The notes under the pieces are model-generated. The model searched no databases. It saw nothing but the letters and a program-made list of their open reading frames with translations, and was not told the origin of the DNA. From contig JBFLZY010000094.1 in assembly GCA_040755975.1 (NCBI GenBank), forward strand, positions 1 through 10,238: a DNA stretch of 10,238 bases, written 5' to 3'. Below are positions 5,703 to 10,238 of this stretch, one piece after another. The position numbers and the translations under genes are program-made. Each line of letters opens with the position of its first letter. Position 1 is the first letter of the stretch. This DNA comes from JAIMBK01 sp040755975 (lineage in GTDB: Bacteria > Bacillota > Desulfotomaculia > Desulfotomaculales > Nap2-2B).

Positions 5703-6818
5703 TTAAATTGAAAATTTCTTGAGAAATTCTTCTTTAAATTGTTTTAGCCGGCCGCAGCGGATGGCCTCCCGGATGTTTTGCATGAGCTTTAAGATAAAAT
5801 ATAAATTGTGAACGGTCGTGAGGCGGATCCCCAGGACTTCGTTTGCCTTGAGCAAATGGCGGATGTACGCCCGGGTAAACCGCCGGCAGGCGTAGCAGTC
5901 GCACTCCGGATCGAGAGGGGAAAAATCCGCCGCGTATTCGGCGTTGCGCACCACCAGTTTTCCCCGGGAAGTGAACACCGTCCCGTTGCGGGCTATGCGG
6001 GTAGGCAAAACACAATCGAACATGTCAACACCCCTCGCCACCCCTTCCAAAAGGCAATCCGGCGAACCCACCCCCATCAGGTAGCGCGGCTTGCCGGCGG
6101 GAATGAGGGGGATGGTATAATCCAGCACCGCGTACATCATATCTTTCGGCTCACCGACACTCAGGCCCCCAATACCATAACCGTCGAAGTTCATCGCCCC
6201 CAGTTCTTTCGCGCCTTGTTCCCGCAAGTCGCGGTAAACGCTCCCCTGAATAATGGCAAACAACGCCTGATCCTTCCGGGTGCGGGCTTCCAGGCAGCGC
6301 TGCGCCCAGCGCATGGTGCGCTCCATCGCCGCCCGAGCCTGCTCGTAAGTACACGGGTAAGGGGCGCACTCGTCAAAAGCCATGGCGATATCGGCGCCCA
6401 GGGCTTCCTGAACGGCCGTGGCCTGTTCCGGACTCAAAAAATGTTCCGAACCGTCGATGTGGGAACGAAAAGTCACCCCTTCTTCGGCAACCTTGCGCAG
6501 GGCGGCCAGGCTGAATACCTGGTAACCCCCGCTGTCCGTAAGGATGGGGCCGTCCCACCCCATGAAACGGTGCAGCCCGCCGGCCCTGGCAATCAGTTCG
6601 TGGCCCGGCCGCAGGTAGAGGTGATAGGTATTGCTTAAAATGATTTCGGCCCCCAAAGCACGAACCTCTTCGGGGGTCATGGTCTTGACCGACGCCTGCG
6701 TGCCCACCGGCATAAAAGCAGGCGTTAACACACGGCCGTGCGGGGTTTCCAGCACACCCAGGCGGGCCCTGGTTTCTGGATCCTGGTAAACCACCCGAAA
6801 ATCGATCGCTGCAGGCAC
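5703..6818 (-). CDS. tgt: tRNA-guanine transglycosylase (bacterial type)
   Basis: Tgt exchanges guanine-34 of tRNAs with GUN anticodons for preQ1, the entry of queuosine precursor into tRNA. In the 371-residue protein (GTG start), the opening RARLGVLETPHG and FMPVGTQASVKTM are family hallmarks. LTDSGGYQVFSL carries Asp95, the general base. GVDMFDCVLPTR carries the nucleophile Asp268. The zinc site is C306, C308 and C311 (CDCYAC) with H337 (TTVHN). All catalytic and metal residues are present. I chose GTG 6818 because AAGGAG (6827-6832) lies 8 nt upstream. A longer TTG start at 6842 would overlap queA and has no ribosome site. The queA stop ends 16 nt upstream, so the two form an operon for consecutive pathway steps. 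Confidence 0.96.
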   Translation of the reverse strand: MPAAIDFRVVYQDPETRARLGVLETPHGRVLTPAFMPVGTQASVKTMTPEEVRALGAEIILSNTYHLYLRPGHELIARAGGLHRFMGWDGPILTDSGGYQVFSLAALRKVAEEGVTFRSHIDGSEHFLSPEQATAVQEALGADIAMAFDECAPYPCTYEQARAAMERTMRWAQRCLEARTRKDQALFAIIQGSVYRDLREQGAKELGAMNFDGYGIGGLSVGEPKDMMYAVLDYTIPLIPAGKPRYLMGVGSPDCLLEGVARGVDMFDCVLPTRIARNGTVFTSRGKLVVRNAEYAADFSPLDPECDCYACRRFTRAYIRHLLKANEVLGIRLTTVHNLYFILKLMQNIREAIRCGRLKQFKEEFLKKFSI

Positions 6819-6834
6819 TTGTTTTGCTCCTTCT

Positions 6835-7860
6835 TCAGACAATTAGCATCGCGTCCCCGAAGCTGTAGAAACGGTAGCGCTTTTCCACCGCCACGCGGTA
6901 GGCGTGCAGGATCTTCTCCCGGCCGGCAAAGGCGCTGACCATCATTAAAAGGGTAGAGCGCGGCAGATGAAAGTTGGTAATCAGCGCATCAACGACTTTG
7001 AACCGATAGCCCGGGTAGATGAACAAATCAGTCCACCCCTTCGCGGGAGGCACTTCCCCGTTATCCACGGCGGCCGCCTCCAGGCAGCGAACGGTGGTCG
7101 TCCCGACGGCAATTACGCGCCTTCCGCTCTTTTTTGCCTCGTTCACGGCCTGCGCAGTTTGCTCGCCAATCTCGTAATATTCGGCATGCATGTGGTGCTT
7201 CGTAATATCCTGAACCTTGACGGGCCGAAAGGTGCCCAAACCAACGTGCAGCAAAACGGACCTGACCGCCACACCTTTGGCCCGGACCTCCGCCAGCAGT
7301 TCCTCCGTAAAATGCAACCCGGCGGTAGGGGCCGCCACCGACCCTTCCTGCCGGGCATAAACCGTCTGGTAACGGAAAGGATCACCCGAATAACCCTTTA
7401 TGTAAGGCGGCAGGGGCATTTGACCCGCCCGGGCCAGCAAATCGGCAAACCTTCCCGCATAGGCAAAGCTGATCACCCGTCCGCCAAAGTCGGTGCTTTC
7501 CTCAACAGTTCCGGAAAATAAACCGTCCCCAAAAAGAAGGGTGTCCCCCCGTCTTACTCTCCTCCCCGGCCGGACCAGCGCTTCCCACCGGTGCTCATCA
7601 AGAGGCTTTAACAAAAGCACTTCCACCCTTGCGCCGCTGCTTTCTTTTTTGCCCGGTAAACGGGCGGGAATCACTTTCGTCTCGTTAATGACCAGCAGGT
7701 CCCCGGGGGCTAAATAATTAACCACATCCTTAAAAAACCGGTGTTCGATAACCTCTTTGTCCCTGTAAACAACCATCAAGCGGGATAAATCGCGGCGCGG
7801 GGCAGGTTCCTGAGCAATCAGCTCCGCAGGCAAATAATAGTCAAAATCAGTTATTTTCAC
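6835..7860 (-). CDS. queA: S-adenosylmethionine:tRNA ribosyltransferase-isomerase
   Basis: QueA transfers and rearranges the ribosyl group of S-adenosylmethionine onto preQ1 in tRNA, giving epoxyqueuosine. The 341-residue protein is full length and has the family motifs in order: LPAELIAQEP (10-19), SRLMV (26-30), GSVAAPTAGLHFT (173-185), HVGLGTFRPV (205-214), HMHAEYYE (223-230), AVGTTTVRCLEA (251-262), DLFIYPG (278-284), TNFHLPRSTLLM (295-306) and FYSFGDAMLI (331-340). The start is GTG at 7860, supported by GGAGG with 6-nt spacing inside the end of the upstream gene. The start shares four bases with the upstream stop (GTGA, 7857-7860), so its translation is probably coupled to that of the SpoIID-like protein. 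tgt follows after 16 nt. Confidence 0.96.
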   Translation of the reverse strand: MKITDFDYYLPAELIAQEPAPRRDLSRLMVVYRDKEVIEHRFFKDVVNYLAPGDLLVINETKVIPARLPGKKESSGARVEVLLLKPLDEHRWEALVRPGRRVRRGDTLLFGDGLFSGTVEESTDFGGRVISFAYAGRFADLLARAGQMPLPPYIKGYSGDPFRYQTVYARQEGSVAAPTAGLHFTEELLAEVRAKGVAVRSVLLHVGLGTFRPVKVQDITKHHMHAEYYEIGEQTAQAVNEAKKSGRRVIAVGTTTVRCLEAAAVDNGEVPPAKGWTDLFIYPGYRFKVVDALITNFHLPRSTLLMMVSAFAGREKILHAYRVAVEKRYRFYSFGDAMLIV

Positions 7861-9260
7861 CCCTGCCCTCCGTAATTCCGGGAAATGACAACTCCTGAAT
7901 AATAGTATTTCAATATATCCTGGTAACTATAACCTTTCGCGGCCAGCCCCAACGCACCGTATTGGGACATGCCCAACCCGTGGCCCCAGCCATTGCCGCG
8001 AAAAACAACCTTCGTCAGTTTATGCTGTTGGTCATACTCCTTTTGCATGGTAAAAAAGGCGCTTTTCAAACCGAGGGCAACCCGCACCCGGTCGGCATTG
8101 CAAATCTCTTCCGCCACGGTAGCTCCCTCTTTATTTAATCCCTTAACGGCCAGCCGTTTCACCCGCTTTCCGGTGGAAGTACGTTCCAGCTCAATTAGAT
8201 CATGTACCGCTTTAAATTGATAATCCTTTTTGTTTAGTTGTTCAACAAGCTGCTCTTGTGAGTAGCTGACCTGCCAGTTATAATGTTTTTCGTTCCGATC
8301 GTCCGGATCCGGCCTGGCGCGAATATAATCCAGGGGATATTTCCAGACATCTTCGCTGTTTTCGGTAAAACCTCCGCTGCTGCTGTGAAACAGGGCGTTG
8401 GCCGGCTGCCCGCGATAAGTCAAGATTACACCGCGCGTATCGTCAACAGCTTTACTGGTGGCCGGGTTTTCCCAATCGTAGCCTTTATAGACCTGGCTGC
8501 TCTGCGTCGCCAGAACATCAAACCCGCAATTGCCATAGGCGCCTGATTGCGATTGCGCCAGGGCGTAGCTGCGCGCCGCCACCGCCTGAGCCTTTAAGGC
8601 CTCCGGGGGCCAGGCAGCGGGCATCTCCGCAGGCACCACCCCGTACAAATATTCCTCCAGCGGCAGTTCGTTAATGACCGTCAGGCCCTTTTCGTCGGCC
8701 CGGAATTCCATGCCGCCGCGGTAACGCCGGCCGCCGTCCTCATTATAAAGAGTGATTAAATTAAGCCCTTCGGCGGGAAGCAACGGTGCCTGCCCCCGAG
8801 CGCTTAAAATATGCAAGCCGGATAAATCCTTCCCAACAGAAGAACTCACTCCGTTTGCTCCGAGAATAACCAGTTCTTCGCTGGCGCTCCTGCTTTTTAT
8901 TTGCCCACTTCCCGAAAGGATGGCCACAGGATACAAATTCTCCCGTACCTGGAGAGGACCGGGAAAGGTTTTGATGAACAGGCCGTTTTTATAAAGCGCC
9001 AGCTGGCCGTTTTGCGGCCTGATCTGCCACCGTTCATTGGACTTTAAAAAGGTGATTGTTTTGCGCCCGTGAACATCGATCAGTTCGTAGTTGCCGGCGA
9101 TCGAAAAATCCGCCTGCGGCGCCTGCTGCGCCAGCCCCACTCTAATTGTGCCCGGAACCGCCGGCGCTTTCTCCAAAGCCTCCGCCCCCCGGCAGGTGAA
9201 AATAAACATAAACAGAATAAAGCAAAAAAATATCCGGCCGTATTTATTTATCCGCCCCAT
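7857..9260 (-). CDS. SpoIID/LytB-domain exported sporulation-type protein
   Basis: Numbered from ATG 9260, this is a 467-residue protein. It has a signal peptide (basic MGRINKYGR, hydrophobic 10-22, probable cleavage after AEA at 26-28), an N-terminal extension of about 170 residues, and a SpoIID/LytB domain. Domain marks are LPLEEYLYGVVPAEMP (E212 is the presumed catalytic glutamate), EALKAQAVAARSYAL, HSSSGG (292-297) and GNGWGHGLGMSQYGA (422-436). SpoIID is a lytic transglycosylase that cleaves peptidoglycan strands during engulfment of the forespore. At 467 residues it is longer than B. subtilis SpoIID, and the canonical gene usually lies elsewhere, so this may be a paralogue. A TTG at 9287 would extend the frame but lacks a good ribosome site and precedes the signal peptide awkwardly; the site for ATG is also weak. 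It overlaps queA and follows DUF2905. Confidence 0.9.
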   Translation of the reverse strand: MGRINKYGRIFFCFILFMFIFTCRGAEALEKAPAVPGTIRVGLAQQAPQADFSIAGNYELIDVHGRKTITFLKSNERWQIRPQNGQLALYKNGLFIKTFPGPLQVRENLYPVAILSGSGQIKSRSASEELVILGANGVSSSVGKDLSGLHILSARGQAPLLPAEGLNLITLYNEDGGRRYRGGMEFRADEKGLTVINELPLEEYLYGVVPAEMPAAWPPEALKAQAVAARSYALAQSQSGAYGNCGFDVLATQSSQVYKGYDWENPATSKAVDDTRGVILTYRGQPANALFHSSSGGFTENSEDVWKYPLDYIRARPDPDDRNEKHYNWQVSYSQEQLVEQLNKKDYQFKAVHDLIELERTSTGKRVKRLAVKGLNKEGATVAEEICNADRVRVALGLKSAFFTMQKEYDQQHKLTKVVFRGNGWGHGLGMSQYGALGLAAKGYSYQDILKYYYSGVVISRNYGGQG

Positions 9261-9306
9261 CCGAAACAAAAACCCCCGGTTTAACAAAAAACTAAAGAAC
9301 TTTTTC

Positions 9307-9322
9307 CCTTCGTGCCTTCGTT
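9307..9322. repeat. Octad phrase CCTTCGTG/CCTTCGTT
   Basis: CCTTCGTG is followed immediately by CCTTCGTT (9307-9322), in the gap between DUF2905 and the SpoIID-like gene. It matches, with T/C changes, the octad duplications at 5255-5270 and 10007-10024, and all three have the same orientation. Confidence 0.6.
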
Positions 9323-9347
9323 ATAAGTGCTATGGATCTGTTTTTAC

Positions 9348-9357
9348 TTTCGACAAA
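9348..9357 (-). promoter_or_regulatory. Candidate Spo0A box upstream of the SpoIID-like gene
   Basis: On the minus strand the sequence is TTTGTCGAAA, containing the Spo0A core TGTCGAA with matching flanks. It lies about 88 nt upstream of ATG 9260, in the 120-nt gap after DUF2905. A weak promoter-like pair overlaps it (TTGTCG, 16 nt, CATAGC), which is where Spo0A often acts relative to the -35. A chance 10-base match is unlikely in 10 kb. Use by Spo0A is inference. Confidence 0.45.
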
Positions 9358-9380
9358 AACCGGGGATTTTCCTTCCAGTT

Positions 9381-9608
9381 TTACCTTCTAAATATTAAAT
9401 TTAGAATAATTGTCAGCAGTATACTGAGTAGAATGGAGGTCACGATTGGGAAATAGAAAGTAAAGTTCCCTTTTTGAACGAAAACATCTCCCGGCAGGCG
9501 ACCCAGGTGAAATATTTTCCCGGAAAGGACCATCAGGCCCCCTAAAATAACCAGAAAAACGCCCAGCAAGAAGATCATTTTTCCCATGGATTCCCAGGGA
9601 GCACCCAT
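9381..9608 (-). CDS. DUF2905 small membrane protein
   Basis: This 75-residue protein with two membrane segments (about 10-29 and 52-72) is recognised as DUF2905. The connecting loop carries GKIFHLGRLPGDVFVQKG (about 30-47), and the C-terminal helix begins FYFPIVTSILLS. Function is unknown for the family. ATG 9608 is preceded by AAGGAGG (9617-9623) with 8-nt spacing, which decides against the internal ATG at codon 8. It lies upstream of the SpoIID-like gene by 120 nt and downstream of the folded repeat region. In related genomes, as I recall, it accompanies ruvB/queA/spoIID clusters. Confidence 0.88.
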   Translation of the reverse strand: MGAPWESMGKMIFLLGVFLVILGGLMVLSGKIFHLGRLPGDVFVQKGNFTFYFPIVTSILLSILLTIILNLIFRR

Positions 9609-9690
9609 TATTCAAACCTCCTTCTATCCCTATTCCGAAAAACCCCTTTGCCCGCCGTTCGTTTGCCGTCGCTCCGATGCTCCGGGCTGA

Positions 9691-9758
9691 CCCGGCACTC
9701 AGCCTTTCCGGAAGGTTTGGTGCAAGACTGAAGCGCTAGCATGAAGCTGAGTGCCGGG
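9691..9758. repeat. Perfect 13-bp inverted repeat with self-complementary loop
   Basis: CCCGGCACTCAGC (9691-9703) pairs perfectly with GCTGAGTGCCGGG (9746-9758). The 42-nt loop contains two small palindromic pieces, CTTTCCGGAAGG and AGCGCT/GCTAGC, so the unit could fold into a branched or cruciform structure. There is no T-run on either side, so it is not a standard terminator. Confidence 0.85.
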
Positions 9759-9779
9759 GCTTGGTTCGGAGCAAACCAG

Positions 9780-9863
9780 GCAATTGAGAGGTGAGAGGCG
9801 AGAGGTTAGAAGTGAGAATTTTAAATCCCATCTCGAACTTCTCACATCTCACTTCTCAATTGC
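9780..9863. repeat. Heptad-repeat inverted repeat (GAGAGGT type)
   Basis: The left side is built of heptads in strict 7-base register: GAGAGGT, GAGAGGC, GAGAGGT, TAGAAGT, GAGAATT (9786-9820). The right side is the complementary phrase TTCTCAC, ATCTCAC, TTCTCAA (9839-9859). The ends are a perfect 10-bp inverted repeat, GCAATTGAGA / TCTCAATTGC (9780-9789, 9854-9863), and the inner arms (9808-9818, 9839-9849) match except for one base. Confidence 0.85.
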
Positions 9864-9970
9864 GCTGCCGGTTCGCTAACCTCACCTGCGCCGTGTTTCG
9901 TTACCAGCCCTACGCATATGTCGCTCCAGGCAAATCGAACGGGGGGCCGGAGGTTTTCGTTCTCTGTTGG

Positions 9971-9988
9971 TGCCGCTAAAAAGCGGCA
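9971..9988. other. Short perfect hairpin after queH
   Basis: TGCCGCT (9971-9977) and AGCGGCA (9982-9988) form a 7-bp stem with an AAAA/TTTT loop, 7 nt after the queH stop. Neither side carries a T-run, so at most it is a weak terminator or an mRNA-end stabilising hairpin. Confidence 0.5.
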
Positions 9989-9994
9989 TGGGGT

Positions 9995-10238
9995 CTATTC
10001 CTCTTCGCCTTTGTGTCTTTGTGCTCCTTTTCCTGGCTTCTCCCTCAGATAGCGTTCCTTTTCACTGTAAATACAACCGCAATATTGTTGCCGGTACATC
10101 CCCATTTCTTTCGAGCGAACGGTCGCCTCCCGGAAGCCGGGCCGAAAATCGTAATAGTAAAAGGGTATGCCGGATTCTTCCGCCACGGCCTCACCCGCTT
10201 CCCGGACGAGCGCGTGCTTCTGAAAAGGGCTGACCAAA
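9995..10238 (-). CDS. queH: Epoxyqueuosine reductase QueH, C-terminal part
   Basis: QueH reduces epoxyqueuosine in tRNA to queuosine, the last step of the pathway whose earlier steps are encoded downstream by tgt and queA. The gene enters from the right edge; about 81 C-terminal codons are visible. Recognised QueH (formerly DUF208) features are VSPFQKHAL, GIPFYYYDFRPGF, SKEMGMYRQQYCGC with two conserved cysteines (part of the iron-sulfur/metal site), and IYSEKERYL. The visible fragment is intact; the first codon in the window (TTG at 10237) is an internal Leu, not a start. The last 14 or so residues (KPGKGAQRHKGEEE) are low-complexity and charged, and are encoded by a CTTTGTG-type repeat phrase, so the natural end may once have lain further upstream. 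Confidence 0.88.
   Translation of the reverse strand, partial: LVSPFQKHALVREAGEAVAEESGIPFYYYDFRPGFREATVRSKEMGMYRQQYCGCIYSEKERYLREKPGKGAQRHKGEEE
10007..10024. repeat. Octad phrase GCCTTTGTGTCTTTGTGC within the queH 3' end
   Basis: CTTTGTGT is followed by CTTTGTGC, a tandem octad like those at 5255-5270 and 9307-9322, in the same orientation. Unlike them it is coding: on the minus strand it gives the AQRHKG part of the queH C-terminal tail. Confidence 0.65.

Larger units (their letters stand above)
9636..9959. repeat. Composite inverted-repeat element without coding capacity
   Basis: The gene-free stretch between queH and DUF2905 is bounded by imperfect inverted repeats of about 31 bp. The left arm (9636-9667) contains CGAAAA, CCGTTCG and TTTGCC in order; the right arm (9929-9959), read on the other strand, has the same words in the same order. 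Inside are a perfect 13-bp inverted repeat (9691-9703 with 9746-9758) and a heptad-based inverted repeat (9780-9863). No ORF of note and no transposase lie within. It could be a MITE-like element, a structured RNA, or a pile-up of intergenic repeats. I see no clear target-site duplication. Confidence 0.55.

Noticed and set aside
5808..6638. A 276-codon plus-strand frame opposite tgt.
   Set aside because: tgt has every catalytic and zinc residue; the opposite frame shows no domain and no ribosome binding site of note.
9691..9758. Integron attC site or rho-independent terminator.
   Set aside because: The core-site words of attC are missing, no integrase is nearby, and no T-run follows the stem on either strand.
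9786..9859. Possible small CRISPR array.
   Set aside because: The units are 7 bases with no unique spacers, so this is a simple tandem and inverted repeat.
9864..9990. Possible tRNA or tRNA-like gene in the gap before queH, suggested by a GGTTCG-like word.
   Set aside because: The word GGTTCG recurs as part of the local repeats. No acceptor stem, anticodon arm or CCA end can be assembled around it.

Overview
The window looks like chromosomal core-genome DNA from an anaerobic, spore-forming Firmicute, most likely from the Desulfotomaculum/Pelotomaculum side of the Clostridia. This is inferred from family-level recognition and gene order; no database search was possible. Supporting signs are strong AGGAGG-type ribosome binding sites, frequent GTG/TTG starts, two sporulation-associated families (a YteA-type DksA-like protein and a SpoIID/LytB protein), an S-layer homology (SLH) protein, and the order DUF2905 - spoIID-like - queA - tgt - yajC - secD - secF.

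Layout. Positions 1-142 (minus) hold the N-terminus of an exported SLH protein. It diverges from a metallo-beta-lactamase-fold hydrolase (331-960, plus), the only plus-strand gene. Everything else reads on the minus strand. In transcription order (right to left): the C-terminal part of queH (9995-10238); a gene-free, heavily folded repeat region (9617-9990); DUF2905 (9381-9608); a SpoIID/LytB protein (7857-9260); queA (6835-7860, overlapping the previous stop by 4 nt); tgt (5703-6818); yajC (5360-5641) and a clear rho-independent terminator (5301-5328). Then follow an HD-domain phosphohydrolase (4473-5132), secD (3202-4449), secF (2305-3189), a hairpin that may end that unit (2229-2281), a small DUF5665 membrane protein (1841-2140), and yteA (1014-1730) with its own terminator.

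How the genes work together. QueA, Tgt and QueH are three steps of tRNA queuosine formation: Tgt inserts preQ1 at the wobble position, QueA adds the epoxycyclopentanediol, and QueH reduces epoxyqueuosine to queuosine. YajC, SecD and SecF form the accessory membrane complex of the Sec translocon. The SpoIID-like protein is an exported sporulation-type cell-wall enzyme translationally coupled to queA. The HD hydrolase, DUF2905 and DUF5665 have no established role.

The coding content is ordinary; the surprises are between the genes. Several gaps carry short-period tandem phrases: CCTTTGTG-like octads at three places, and AATCCCT or GAGAGGT heptads at two others. One of them supplies the last codons of queH. 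The gap at 9636-9959 is bounded by imperfect inverted repeats of about 31 bp and contains two further strong inverted repeats, so it resembles a non-coding mobile or structured-RNA element. A perfect TTTGTCGAAA Spo0A-type box lies upstream of the SpoIID-like gene. No rRNA, tRNA, CRISPR array, transposase or known defence system was seen.
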